A stretch of 64,000 bases of DNA from Aedes albopictus (GCF_035046485.1 NC_085136.1:298569080-298633079); one strand, 5' to 3'; numbered from the stretch's first letter, positions 11,991-22,667 are shown. The notes: a model not told the origin generated them from the letters alone. Translations and numbers: made by a program.

Positions 11991-11998
11991 CACACCAG

Positions 11999-12522
11999 AA
12001 TCGCGCGGTCATTTACTGAAGAAGAAACTCCTGCTTCCAGTGCTGCTGCTGCTGAAGCTCAAGATGAAAGCCCTGATGCCGATCTTCGTCGCCCTGATCG
12101 GCCTCAAGGCCATGAAGGCCCTGATCCTGTCCAAGCTGGCCATCACCCTGGTGCTCGGATTCCTCGTAGCCCAGCTGGTTAAGAAGTCCGGCCTCGGAAT
12201 GCCCATGATGTCGATGATGCCAATGATGCCCCCGGCAGCCGAATACGGTGCCCCTGCTCCGGCCACCACCGAGCCACCATCGTCCAGCTACGGTGCTCCC
12301 TCCTGGGAGTCGCAATCCGGTGGACCGTACTCCCGCGTCTGGGAACCATCCACCTCGTCCTCGTCCCACAATTTGGCCTACAGCTCGTACTACCCCAGTG
12401 GATCCAGCAGCTCGTACAGCTCCACCGCCTACAACTCGGGTTCCAGCACCAGCGCTAGCTCGTCGCCATCCTCGTCCTCCTCCTCTTCCTCTTCCTCCTC
12501 AAGCTCGGCTCACGCTTACTAA
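11999..12522 (+). CDS. Osiris family protein (DUF1676), coding exon 2
   Basis: This exon completes the 308-residue protein (residues 135-308, stop at 12520-12522). It opens with a basic stretch, [10 protein letters not shown], leading into a long hydrophobic segment, about residues 145-195 ([20 protein letters not shown] and onward). This is the diagnostic Osiris membrane-associated region. A Met/Pro-rich hinge ([12 protein letters not shown]) and a Tyr-Gly-Ala-Pro-rich region follow. An HNLAY motif at 258-262 corresponds to the family's AQxLAY motif, and residues 268-308 are a Ser-rich tail. Exon 2 alone lacks the signal peptide and cysteines, so a separate start inside it is unlikely. The acceptor CACACCAG/AA at 11998/11999 is in phase with the exon 1 donor. 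Role inferred from family: secretory or vesicular protein, possibly in cuticle-forming epithelia. Confidence 0.92.
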
Positions 12523-12925
12523 GCGAACCCCCACCCAAAACGTACCAAAAAATGCAAAACGCAAGCACCTTCCCCCAGTAGTCAATTGAACAAATGTACA
12601 GATAAAGGAAAGAAAGTCTCATGCCAAAAATTCATCAAAGTAAAAAAAAACAGGAAACAACTTTTTCTCAAAACAAGAACTGAAAAATCTCAACGACATC
12701 TCAAAAAGATACAAAAAAAAAAACAACCGGAACACGGTAGAGTTAACCTTGCCGATTGGTGACGGATCCCAATCGAAGTCGAGGGATGACTAAACACATC
12801 ACGAATTTTAGAGAGTGAACACGATTCTTGTTAATGTTATTTATTTATTTTGCTCAGCTCACGCGCTATTTATTTGTCTCGTTCGAGAGTGTATTTAAAT
12901 AAACGAAATATTTCAAACGATTCGA
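12523..12925 (+). other. 3' UTR of the Osiris gene
   Basis: About 400 bases of AT-rich non-coding sequence follow the stop, with a TTATTTATTTAT-rich stretch near 12838-12850 that could act as an AU-rich instability element. It ends with the poly(A) signal at 12898. Confidence 0.7.
12898..12903 (+). terminator. poly(A) signal AATAAA
   Basis: AATAAA lies about 375 bases after the Osiris stop codon, just downstream of a TTATTTATTT-rich stretch. It is the first canonical hexamer in the 3' UTR, so cleavage is expected about 10-30 bases further on. Confidence 0.7.
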
Positions 12926-13049
12926 ATCTAGGTGGTGTACTATCCGAAAGCCAAACACTTAGTTCACTTCAAAATTCAAACGTACTGTGAAAATTATTGA
13001 ATATAGTAAAAAGTAAATATAGTAAAAATAGTCACCATCATCCGAAGAT

Positions 13050-13810
13050 CTTTTGAAAACTCTTTTAGAGGTTTCTATGGGAATTCATTCCGATTTTTCT
13101 TATGGAGTTTCTCTGCACAGCTTTTCAAGTGCTTTTTCGGGTTTATTCCTAAAGTCAGGGATTTTTTCCGAAGCCTCTTCAGGAACCTTCCTGTGATCAT
13201 CCGGAAATTCCTTCCCGAGTTCATCCGGAAATGCCTTTGGTAATATTTCTCAGATTTCCTTCCAGTAATGATGTTGGAGAGAGCTCCGTCCTTCAAAACA
13301 TCTAGGTACCAGAATTACTTCAAACATAATTTGCTTTCTGCGTTCATCCAGATTTTTTCCCGGAGTTGCATCGAAAATTTTCCCTCCTTCTGAAATTCGT
13401 CTTGACTTTCTTCCAGGAATTCTGTTAGAAGTTCAACCGAAAAAATGTCAGCATACCTTTCTGAAATTCTTCCCGCAGTGCCATCAATTTTCTTTTTAGT
13501 TTCAATAGGAATTTTCTCCGTACCGGATCGCGTACCTGAAAGTTTGGGTACCTATGTTCTAGGGAATCATTTCCGGAGTTCATCAAGGAATTCTTTCGAA
13601 ATTTCCCCGAGAATTGTTTCTCTGTGAAAACCTTCCGAAGTTTCTCCAAGAATTCTTTTTTCCTAAGTTATTCTTGAAATTACTTCTGAAGTTCCTGCAG
13701 GAATTCCTTCCGGGCTTGCCATGAAACCTCCATTTAGAAATCCTCTAGATATATTTCAGAAGTTTTTTTCTGGATTTTTTTCCAAATTTCCTCCGGAAGT
13801 TCTTTCCAAA
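13050..13810. repeat. degenerate TTCC(N)GAATTC short-period repeat
   Basis: Words such as GGAATTC, TTCCTTCCGG and CCGAAGTT recur every ~12-25 bases. It resembles a decayed form of the minisatellite at 44.2-48.6 kb. The open frames are repeat by-products. Confidence 0.55.
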
Positions 13811-13965
13811 CCCACCCAACACAAAGTCTTATATGATGTTGAATAGGATGCTCAAGTGGAGGCCATATACGTACCTGCTTTCACTTAACCGTGTGGAAAG
13901 TGTGCGTATATCGCTTCCACTTTTACATCCTATTCAACATCATATACGATCGTGTGTTGACTGGG
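13811..13965. mobile_element. palindromic MITE, 155 bp (CCCA..CAACACA family), copy 1
   Basis: The left end CCCACCCAACACAAAG and the right end (reverse complement CCCAGTCAACACACG) face each other. Arms continue with ATATGATGTTGAAT on both sides. The same family occurs at 36659-36980. Confidence 0.75.
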
Positions 13966-14565
13966 AAGTTTTTCTAACGAAGTTGCTTCAGCAATTTCTT
14001 TCGAAGATCCTCTACGAAATCCTTCAGGTGTTCTTCCTGGAGTTTGTACCGAAGTTTTCCAGAGAACTTTTATCGGGGCGAAACCATCCGGAGTTCATCT
14101 GAGAATTCTTTTTAAAACTTCTCTGTGAATTTCTTCCAGGGTTCTGAAAGTTCAGAAGCTCTTTTCGAAGCTCCACTTGCAATTGCTTTAAATGTTTCTT
14201 TAGATGTTACTCCAAGATATCCTTCAGATCTTCCTCCTGGAGTTCTTTCCACAGCTTTTTTTTTTTTTCCAAAAAATCATTCTAAAAATCACAGTTCCTT
14301 CGGAAAATCCTTCAAAAGTAAACTCACCCGGGTACTTCTCCGAACAAATTTTCGAAGAATTCGTTTTACAGTTCTTCTGTGAATTCCTTTTGGAAACTCT
14401 CCTCAAGGAGTTTCTCCGTGAACTCCTTTCTGAATTCCTCTAAGCTTTATTTTCGCAGTTCCTCCAAGAGTTCCTTTCTGAATTCCACCGGGATTGTAGG
14501 TAGGGTACATCAGAAATTATTTTTAGAGTATACTTGTTTTTCCGATATTTTGGACGGATCAGCGT
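13966..14565. repeat. degenerate TTCCTCCGGAATTC repeat
   Basis: Continues the short-period repeat of 13050-13810 on the other side of the MITE insertion, up to the mariner-like palindrome. Confidence 0.5.
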
Positions 14566-14570
14566 ATATA

Positions 14571-15531
14571 CAGGGTGTTAGGTTCGTGAGTGCAAACTTT
14601 TTAAAGTGTGATAGAGGACCATGAATGGTGAAAAAATTGTTCTACGCATATGGTCAAATCCCTACCGTTACGTAGTTATTGAACTTCCCATGTTTTTGAC
14701 TCTTATTACCTTAACTGGCCTTATCTTGAAAATGGTCAAACTTATCGTAGTTTTTTGACCCCTATTCGAAAGATTATTGAATTTTCTATCAAATGGCATC
14801 TTTGAATCGATTGGTTTAGTTAAATAACTAAGTTTTCTAGAGCAAAATAGCTAAAAATAGTGTGTTTTAATTTGTTTTTGTCAATTATCTATGAAACATG
14901 CGTAACAAATTAAAATTCTTTCTTAGGCAAAGTTGTGGCTCCTGTTACACTCTACAATTCGTTCTTTGACATGAAACTTCTAGCTCTTACCGTTTTCTTG
15001 CAATTTTGATTTAAATGTGCGGCTTAGTGCGGAAAAAAAGTGCTTACCATGACAGTTGCAATTTTGTGATCTGAAATGCGATGTTTGAATCGCAATTGCA
15101 TGAAAACGATAAGAGAAAGAAGTTTGATGTCAAAGAACGAATTGTAGAGTGGAACAGGAGCCACAACTTTGCCTAAGATAGAATTTTAATTTATTACGCA
15201 TTTTTCAAAGATAATTGACAAAAACAAATTAAAACACGCTACTTTTGAGCTATTTGCTCTTGAAAACTTAGTTATTTAACTAAACCAATCGATTCAAAGA
15301 TGCCATTTGATAGAAAATTCAATAATCTTTCGAATAAGGGTAAAAAAAAACTGCGATAAGATTGATCATTTTCAAGTTATAGCCAGTTAAGGCAATAAGA
15401 GTCAAAAACATGGGAAGTTCAATAATTACGTAACGGTTGAGATTTGACCATATGCGTAGAACAATTTTTTCCACCATTTTTGGTCCTCTATCACCCTTTA
15501 AAAAGTTTGCACTCAGGAACCTAACACCCTG
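14571..15531. mobile_element. mariner-like long palindrome (961 bp) with TA target duplication
   Basis: The ends read CAGGGTGTTAGGTTC in inverted orientation and are bounded by TA at 14569-14570 and 15532-15533, as for Tc1/mariner elements. The arms are inverted copies for more than 400 bp each, meeting near 15010-15085 with a short unpaired centre. No transposase frame survives. This is a foldback-type non-autonomous element that could yield a very long hairpin RNA if transcribed. Confidence 0.85.
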
Positions 15532-15822
15532 TATTTCAGACATTTTCGTTTGATTTTTACGGAGTTGGTCTAGAAATTATTTCTGGAGGGTCTTCCGGAA
15601 ATGCCATGTAATAAGTAGTTACTGAATATTCTAATATTATTTCGAAGCATTCATGTAGGACTTTCTATAGGAGTTTTTAAGAATTTTTGCATTGGTACAT
15701 ATTTTTTGTTGAGTTGCATTAGAAATTGTTCAAAGAGGATATTGAAAATAATGAAGAGAACTTTTTAAATATATTTTCAGATTAAATACGCAACATATTT
15801 CAGACTGGATCCAGCGATGTTG

Positions 15823-15886
15823 CGATTTTCCGAACCCCCCCTTGTAAGATTTGTTGTAACCCCAAATATTTTTGTATGGCGTAAGT
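15823..15886 (-). mobile_element. fragment of a Harbinger-like MITE
   Basis: The reverse complement matches the interior of the MITE at 36680-36845 (CATACAAAAATATTTGGG and ATCTTACAAGGGGGG). Both ends are missing. Confidence 0.6.
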
Positions 15887-15945
15887 TTTCTTAAAGCTAC
15901 CGCCTTAAGTTGTTCACTCTACCCTGGAGGCTCGGATCCTGGCTA

Positions 15946-16898
15946 GTAAAGCCTGTATCCGCAATAATCGGGACAGAGAAATACAGCTGTAACTCTGCAA
16001 AAGATACAATAAAAAAGTTTAAATTTGGCCTAACAACGTCTTTGGATGTGTTCATTTTACCTACAAAATTTCGTGTAAAACGGTGCAGTACTTTTTGTTA
16101 TAACAATGAAGGAGTAGAATGTGCGCCATCGAAATTTGTACAGCCCCTGGTTTTGCTTGTCAGCACTGTAACTTTTGAATTTGGCAAAGGAAATGACTGA
16201 AATTTTGAACACAAACCTCCCAATCAACATTTGTTGCATAAGCAAAATTTCAAACAAATCGATGTTCTATCAACAATTTCATAGTCGAAACATGTATTGG
16301 GACTGAACGTAATTTTAGCCCCTCAGACGGAAATTAGTAAGCACGCTTTGTTGTTTCGATTGTACTATTGAAAGTACTACACCAATAATCATCAAATTTT
16401 TCAGACATGATATACACATAATTAACTACCTTCTGTGAAAATTTCATGAAAATTGGCAGCGAAATTCAAGAGTTATGAATAGGCAAATATCGCACATGAA
16501 AAACACGAAAGAATTTCACTAACAATCACCCCTATCAACACTTGTAACTTTCAAACGAATTGATCAAAGTTGATGAAATTTTGCAAGAAAGTGTCTCTAT
16601 AAGTATCATAACTGCTAACGAAATTTCATAATTATCATCACAATACTTTGAACTGTAGCACAAAAGAACCATCTATTATGCGAATGAAAATTGGTCATGA
16701 TTGTACAAAATGCTTAAAACCACGTCTGTTTGTTTTTCATCCACAGTTAAAAGTAATGCATCGATGTTTATGAAATTTTGCACAAATAATAAACATACAC
16801 TAAAGAGTTCTCAGTCAATTATTTGGCTAATTTTACTGATTCATTACAGAGCTACAGTCGTACTTCTGTGTCCCGATTATTGCGGATACAGGCTTTAC
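15946..16898. mobile_element. 953-bp element with ~50-bp inverted ends
   Basis: GTAAAGCCTGTATCCGCAAT and ~35 further bases at 15946 onward are matched in inverted orientation at 16845-16898 with few mismatches. TA flanks the left end (15944-15945) and occurs one base beyond the right end. The interior is AT-rich with no transposase. It abuts R1-like LINE sequence at 16904. Confidence 0.75.
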
Positions 16899-16903
16899 TT
16901 AGA

Positions 16904-17345
16904 CTACCCGTTGAACTCAAGCTCATTGATGGGGAAAGGGGCCAACTCAACTAGCTGTTGTTCGGCTCGCCATTTTCTCTGTAGTTCAAGTACTATTCGA
17001 GAAACAGTGGACGAAACGGAATCCCACTTGTCCACCCCCGTACGTATCCTCTCAACAATGTTGTCAGGCGTGATATCTCTACTGCATACCTCCTGCATAC
17101 TCGACCTTTGCTCCACGAAACGTGGACATTCAAAGAGCATATGCTCCGCGGTCTCGTCGCAGTCTGCACACTCCCGACAGTCTGCCACTTCAGCATAGAC
17201 GAGGTTCTGGTGATTCGCCTCGCGCCTCTTATGCCGCGTCGCTCGTAGCACCCTTCATCCTCTGCCACCACTGAAGCTATGGGCATCATGCCCGCCAGCA
17301 CACGTACCGCGTCCTTTGAGACCGTGCGGTATGCGCTCATCACCC
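16904..17345 (-). pseudogene. R1-clade LINE ORF2 C-terminal fragment
   Basis: Two overlapping - strand frames give parts of one R1-like ORF2 C-terminus: RTVSKDAVRVLAGMMPIA with EDEGCYERR upstream, then a cysteine/histidine motif (CADCDETAEHMLFECPRF) and VLELQRKWRAE near the end. The frame changes at about 17200, and nothing of the endonuclease or RT core remains. It is a 5'-truncated, frameshifted fragment. The same region type recurs at 26612-26927, 33244-33556 and 34300-34837. Confidence 0.8.
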
Positions 17346-17878
17346 TAAAGAGAGTTTTGAAAGCATGAAATGTTTCAACGGTAATGGGTGTGTGATCCGT
17401 TCTTTAGAAGGACAGCTTCGACCATATTTTATTGTAGATTCTGATTTGAAATAATAATTGTTGTACAGTGCTGTGCTCGAGTAAACTATCGCGCTTACAA
17501 ATTACACCGGCATTTGCTTACTCCTATCTTTAACTGGAGTATGAAGGCAATCACGTTAAATGGCAACTACAGAACAGCGCCTTTGCTTATGCAATGCAGC
17601 ATACACGCTACATCGGTGTAACAATAATCGCCTGATAGATAGGCAATCGGTTAGGCACCATGCTTGTTCGATGTTTTTCTTGCTCTTCATTTGAATCTAA
17701 TACCATTTTATAACTTTACATCTAGGTAAGTCTTCGTTTGAACGATCGGCTCAAGAAGCGAGAAAGCATTGTTCATACATTTTGTCAGTCATGCGCTGAT
17801 TGTAGGAAGAGAATAGGCAAAAACTTGGCCAACAATCAGGATATAGAATAAGTAAGATTTCTTAATTGCACATTTTTT
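17346..17878. other. nothing recognised
   Basis: No gene or repeat boundary was recognised between the R1 fragment and the piggyBac-like palindrome. Confidence 0.45.
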
Positions 17879-17882
17879 TTAA

Positions 17883-19009
17883 CCCGTAGGCTACGGGGCT
17901 TACAACAAAATTTCAAACCGCTGCCAAAGACGCAAACATCAATATTTTTCAATGGAATTTTGAGGTTCCCTTCACTATTAGTTGTATTTTTAATTATACT
18001 GGGAGCCACAAAAATTGAAGCCACGAGGACAGCTTTATTCCGGTGGACGTCTGGGTCAGGAGGGGTAAAAATTGCATAACCTTCCTTTTAGCAAGGCCCC
18101 ATTAGTTGGAATTCAAATGAATTCATCCGAAAAGTTGTTAGTTCCATGTATTATTGTATATTACGTCAGGCCTGGGGGTTAAAAAGCATATAGGTGGTGT
18201 AGAACTTTTTCCAAGCCTTCAAAATATTTTCAATTTTGAGTCTAATTTCTATGCGCATGTAGAAGATTTTGAGGCACGCAAGAAGTAGATTTTTCTGTCC
18301 TAAGGCAGGTCTTAAGCATATTGAATTTATCTATAAGCAAAATTTGATGATAACACGCTGTTTTTGTTAGAAGAATCATGTTTTCCACGAAAGTTAGACG
18401 ATTTTACAAGAAATTGACTACTTTTAGGCGATAAATGCGGTACCTTTTCTGAAACATTAAACGCCTAGAAGTAGGCAATATCTTGTAAAATCGTGTTACT
18501 TTCGTGAAAAACATGATTTTTCTAACGAAAACAGTATGTTACCATCAAGTTTTACTTATAGTTAAATTCAATATGCTTAAGACCTAGCTTAGGACAGAAA
18601 AATCTACTTCTTGCGTGCCTCAAAATCTTTTACAAGCGCATAGAAATTAGACTCAAAATTGAAAATATTTTGGAGGCCTGGAAAAAGTTCTACACCACCT
18701 ATATATTTCTTAACCGCCAGGCCTGACGTAATATACAATATTACATAGAACGAACAACTTTTCAGATGAATTAATTTTAATTCCAACTAATGGGGCCTTG
18801 CTAAAAGGAAGGTTATGCAATTTTTACCCCTCCTGACCCAGACGTCCACCGGAATAAAGCTGTCCTCGTGGCTTCAATTTTTGTGGCTCCCAGCATAATT
18901 GAAAATACAACTAATAGTGAAGTGAACCTCAAAATTTCATTGAAAAATATTGATGTTTGCGTCTTTGGCAGCGGTTTGAAATTTTGTTGTAAGCCCCGTA
19001 GCCTACGGG
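17883..19009. mobile_element. piggyBac-like long palindrome (1127 bp) with TTAA ends
   Basis: TTAA occurs at 17879-17882 and 19010-19013. Immediately inside, CCCGTAGGCTACGGGGCTTA and its reverse complement form the ends. TTAA with a CCC start is the piggyBac signature. The arms are near-identical inverted copies of about 540 bp meeting around 18435-18465. The + and - strand short open frames here mirror each other because of the palindrome. No transposase. Confidence 0.88.
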
Positions 19010-19019
19010 TTAATCAATT

Positions 19020-19912
19020 TCAAAAATAAAATGTGCAAGAGTAGTAAAGTAAAACTAGGTCGCTCAGTTTTTATCGCAGTTGGAATTTTTTTGACTTACT
19101 TGGGCGTAAAGTATTTTCGTACCGGCCATGTCCCGTCTAGTTATAATTGTGATCATATCGAATTGACTCTTTTTATGTTACGATTCAAGTTATTTTGACA
19201 CCATCCAGCATCAAATTTGTAACACAAAACGTTATACAAAATTATTTTTACATCATGAAACATCAATCAACATACTTGTTATACAATTTCAGTTGGACTA
19301 TATCAATGCGACGAGGTCCACAGAAAGTGTTGCCATTTTCCAAACATCAATCAACAATGCGTCTCCATTTTTATCATTCATCTAGCATACAGTTGGTTAA
19401 TGGCAGAATTGCTATAGAAAACCTTACGAGCAAGACCTATTCGAAAAGCCTTTTTTTCTTCACCTAACTTTTAAAAGGCCGTTTGAAAAATATATGTATA
19501 TTTTTGTCTCAAAAAATTGTAACTCGAAAACGGTTTGTTGTCAGACGTTTTAGGATATTTGAAGGACTTCAAAAAAAAATCTCTAGGAGTAATATTCAAC
19601 GCGGATCTATGGTGCCTAAAGCCTAAAAAACATAGAACCACATCAATACTTTTGTGATATTCTGTTTGTCAAAGAACCGAATTCATACATAAGATTTATC
19701 CACAATAATAAACTACATGATCGTTGATGGTTAAACCCATCAAAAGTCAACCTTCCTTATGCATCACGTTGGGGACAGCTCGATGACGGTTTGTGTAAAA
19801 AAAATCACCCTAATACACAAGGATGGTTAAGGAAACGGATAGCTAGATCGTTTATTTAGATAGCTATTTGGATCGATAAGTGATGGCTCTTGTTTTTAAA
19901 GTTATAATTAAG
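19020..19912. other. AT-rich sequence, nothing recognised
   Basis: No coding exon, RNA gene or clear repeat end was identified. The 90-residue open frame at 19195-19467 has no recognisable domain. Confidence 0.45.
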
Positions 19913-20025
19913 CTTCTTCTTTTTAGCGTAACGTCCCTACTGGGACAAAACCTGCTTCTCAGCCTGGTGTTCTATGATCACTTCCACAAATATTAACTGA
20001 GAGCTTCTTATGGCAATCAGGAATC
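19913..20025 (-). mobile_element. Feilai-like SINE 3' fragment
   Basis: GCGTAACGTCC, GGGACAAAACCTGCTTCTC and TTAACTGAGAGCTTC match the 3' half of the complete SINE at 56211-56495. The tRNA-like head is absent. Confidence 0.75.
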
Positions 20026-20274
20026 CAAGGGAATCTGCTCTACGGACAATTAAATTCTAATTCAAATAAACCGATTTTCCTGTTTACTGTTGCTGCAAAT
20101 TGATTTCTAGTTTAAACTGAACTGGTCCATTGTTTGATTATTCAAATATTTTCATTTGTTGACATTTATGACAGTTTGTTTGAAGATTCAGAAATTTTGT
20201 TGTTTCATAATAATGGATTGTTTTTAAACAACTGTACTTTTGCCGCAAGCCGATTTAGCCGATTTATAAATCGC

Positions 20275-20332
20275 TACTATAGTAGGCGCACGGGTATTCA
20301 GTCCAATCACACTGAGGGTGATGGGTTCGGCT
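20275..20332 (+). mobile_element. Feilai-like SINE 5' head, split by a foldback element
   Basis: GCGCACGGGTATTCAG and CTGAGGGTGATGGGTTCG (B-box region) match the SINE head seen on the - strand at 56400-56495. The match stops at the start of the 16-bp repeat array. The rest of the SINE resumes at 22668. Confidence 0.75.
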
Positions 20333-20545
20333 TTAGGACAGAAGGTCGAAGGACAAATGGTCGAAGGACAAAAGGTCGAAGGACAAAAGGTCGAATGGAC
20401 AAAAGGTCGAATGGACAAAAGGTCGAATGGACAAAAGGTCGAAGGGACAAAAGGTCGAAGGGACAAAAGGTCGAATAGAAAAAAGGTCGAATGGACAAAA
20501 GGTCGAATGGGACAAAAGGTCGAATGGGACAAAAGGTCGAATGGT
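20333..20545 (+). repeat. left 16-bp tandem array (~13 units)
   Basis: Consecutive GGTCGAATGGACAAAA units, with GGTCGAAGGACAAAA and GGTCGAAGGGACAAAA variants near the outer end. There are no spacers. Confidence 0.9.
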
Positions 20546-20982
20546 ACATGTTCTTGCTCATTGAGAGAAACATTATGGTGCTTTTATAGTAATCATATGT
20601 ATTTCAGCCACTGACATTTCTATAGGAAATTTTTCCTTCTTTTGTTTATAGGCTATTCTTTCAAGTTGTGTTGGTGTAGTATTTAATGGTAGTTTAGTTT
20701 GATGTTTTGTTCAGTAATTTTTCCTTCTTAAATTTATAGGCTGTTCTTCTAAGTTTTGTTACTGAATAACTTATCGACTATTTAGGTACTTATAATTTAT
20801 TCAGAAATTTTGCCTTCTTTAATTCATTAGCTGTTCTTTCTATCTCTACTGCAGAAAAAAATACTACTTGTGATTAGTGATCATCCGGGATGATTCATCC
20901 CCTCTTGGATTTATAGGTAGTTCCGACGAATTACACTGTATAAGTATAAATAATTTCTACGAATTTCGACTGCTGATGATTA

Positions 20983-21085
20983 TGTTGGGAGGTATGGCGT
21001 TCAGTCTTTGCAAGAACAACTCAAAAACGGATTCTTAAGCTTTCATAAGTTATTCCTCCAAAGATTGAAAGCCATACCTCCCAAC
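20983..21085. mobile_element. small inverted-repeat hairpin, 103 bp
   Basis: GTTGGGAGGTATGGCGTTCA and the next eight bases at the left are paired by the inverted sequence ending CATACCTCCCAAC at 21085, with two mismatches over ~27 bp. It could be a tiny MITE within the foldback element. Confidence 0.65.
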
Positions 21086-21118
21086 CCGTGAACCGTATAG
21101 TACATTTTTTTCATTATA

Positions 21119-22256
21119 GGATTTTGGAGGCATTCCAAAGAGCTTCAGAGCATTTTTCGGCGGATTTCACAAACGTTACGGAGGCGTTATATGGCGTTTT
21201 TGGGAGTTTCGGAGGGCCTGAGGTGCGTTACATGGGGTTTCCGGGGGTATTAGGGGGATTTTGGAGGCATTCCAAAGAGCTTCAGAGCATTTTCGGCGGA
21301 TTCCAGAAACGTTACGCAGGCGTTACATGCCGTTTTCTGGGGTTTCGGAGGGTCTAAGGTGCGTTACATGGGGTTTCCAGGGGTTTAAGGGGGATTTTGG
21401 AGGCATTCCAAAGAGCTTCAGAGATTTTTCGGCGGATTTCACAAACGTTACGGAAGCGTTACATAGCGTTTTCAGGGGTTTCGGAGGGTCTGAGGTGCGT
21501 TACATGGGGTTTCCGGGGGTATTAGGGGGATTTTGGAGGCATTCCAAAGAGCTTCAGAGCATTTTCGGCGGATTCCAGAAACGTTACGCAGGCGTTACAT
21601 GCCGTTTTCTGGGGTTTCGGAGGGTCTAAGGTGCGTTACATGGGGTTTCCGGGGGTTTAAGGGGGATTTTGGAGGCATTCCAAAGAGCTTCAGAGATTTT
21701 TCGGCGGATTTCACAAACGTTACGGAAGCGTTACATAGCGTTTTCAGGGGTTTCGGAGGGTCTGAGGTGCGTTACATGGGGTTTCCGGGGGTTTTAGGGG
21801 GATTTTGGAGGCATTCCAAAGAGCTTCAGAGCATTTTCGGCGGATTCCAGAAACGTTACGCAGGCGTTACATGCCGTTTTCTGGGGTTTCGGAGGGTCTG
21901 AGGTGCGTTACATGGGGTTTCTGGGGGTATTAGGGGGATTTTGGAGGCATTCCAAAGAGCTTCAGAGCAATTTTCGGCGGATTTCAGAAACGTTACGAAG
22001 GCGTTACATGCCGTTTTCTGGGGTTTCGGAGGGTCTGAGGTGCGTTACGTGGGGTTTCCGGGGGTATTAGGGGGATTTTGAAGGCATACCAAAGAGCTTA
22101 AGAGAATTTTCGGCGGATTTCACAAACGTTGCTGAAGCGTTACATAGCGTTTTCAGGGGTTTCGGAAGGTCTGAGGTGCGTTACATGGGGTTTCTGGGGT
22201 TTTAAGGGGGATTTTGAAGGCATTCCAAAGAGCTTCAAAGCATTTTCGGCGGATTT
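21119..22256 (+). repeat. 136-bp tandem repeat, nine units, with 272-bp alternation
   Basis: The anchor CATTCCAAAGAGCTT recurs at 21131, 21268, 21404, 21540, 21676, 21812, 21948, 22085 (as CATACC) and 22221, giving spacings of 136-137. Units alternate in part between two types: one has GCATTTTCGGCGGATTCCAG with ATGCCGTTTTCTGGGG, the other GATTTTTCGGCGGATTTCAC with ATAGCGTTTTCAGGGG, giving a 272-bp higher-order repeat in the middle. GC-rich relative to the surroundings. The repeating 122-residue open frames are products of the array, not genes. Confidence 0.93.
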
Positions 22257-22439
22257 CACTTTCATGAATAACATTACTTTATATCCTTCTATTGGCTTCT
22301 ACTTTCTATCATTATAGGCATCTATTTCGAATTGCAATGCGGTAGTAAATAACTGCATATAAGCTAATTGTCGTTTTTCTGTCAAATACTGACCACTTTA
22401 TCATATCTTCCAAATTGTCTACTGTCAATTATACCTTTT

Positions 22440-22667
22440 GTTCTATTCGACCTTTTGTCCATTCGACCTTATGTCCATTCGACCTTCTGTCCCATTCGAC
22501 CTTTTGTCCATTCGACCTTTTGTCCATTCGACCTTTTGTCCATTCGACCTTTTGTCCATTCGACCTTTTGTCCATTCGACCTTTTGTCCATTCGACCTTT
22601 TGTCCATTCGACCTTTTGTCCTTCGACCTTTTGTCCTTCGACCTTATGTCTTTCGACCTTTTGTCAT
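22440..22667 (-). repeat. right 16-bp tandem array (~14 units, inverted)
   Basis: Units of TTTTGTCCATTCGACC, the reverse complement of the left array, with CCTTCGACC variants at the outer end mirroring the left arm's outer variants. Confidence 0.9.

Larger units (their letters stand above)
5112..11998 (+). other. Osiris intron (6.9 kb), filled with transposable elements
   Basis: The donor GTGGGT is at 5112 and the acceptor CATCACACCAG ends at 11998 after a pyrimidine-rich tract. Inside are a TA-flanked MITE (5390-6245), a full-length SINE (7172-7814), a SINE head fragment (8797-8851), three inverted-repeat MITEs (8852-9008, 9097-9393, 9503-9947) and a low-complexity block (10524-10900). Most of the intron's length is therefore explained by insertion. 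6246-7148, 7838-8790 and 9948-10520 show nothing recognisable. Confidence 0.85.
20333..22667. mobile_element. foldback-like composite element with inverted minisatellite arms
   Basis: The left arm (20333-20545) is a tandem array of the 16-bp unit GGTCGAATGGACAAAA with variants. The right arm (22440-22667) is the same unit in inverted orientation. Between them are degenerate ~100-bp repeats (20600-20850), a hairpin (20983-21085), nine 136-bp repeats (21119-22256) and unique AT-rich spacers. Inverted tandem arms enclosing unrelated DNA are the hallmark of foldback elements. The element sits inside a SINE whose halves flank it, with ~60 bases of SINE missing, so no clean target duplication is visible. 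No transposase. Confidence 0.8.

Noticed and set aside
12009..12369. Long - strand frames opposite exon 2
   Set aside because: They are mirror frames of a GC-rich, codon-biased exon. The sense strand carries the Osiris domain.
20333..20545. CRISPR-like repeat array
   Set aside because: Units are contiguous with no spacers, the context is an insect genome, and an inverted copy lies 2 kb away.
21088..21901. Repeated 90-122-residue proteins
   Set aside because: They are read-through of the 136-bp tandem unit. Identical peptides recur with the array period.
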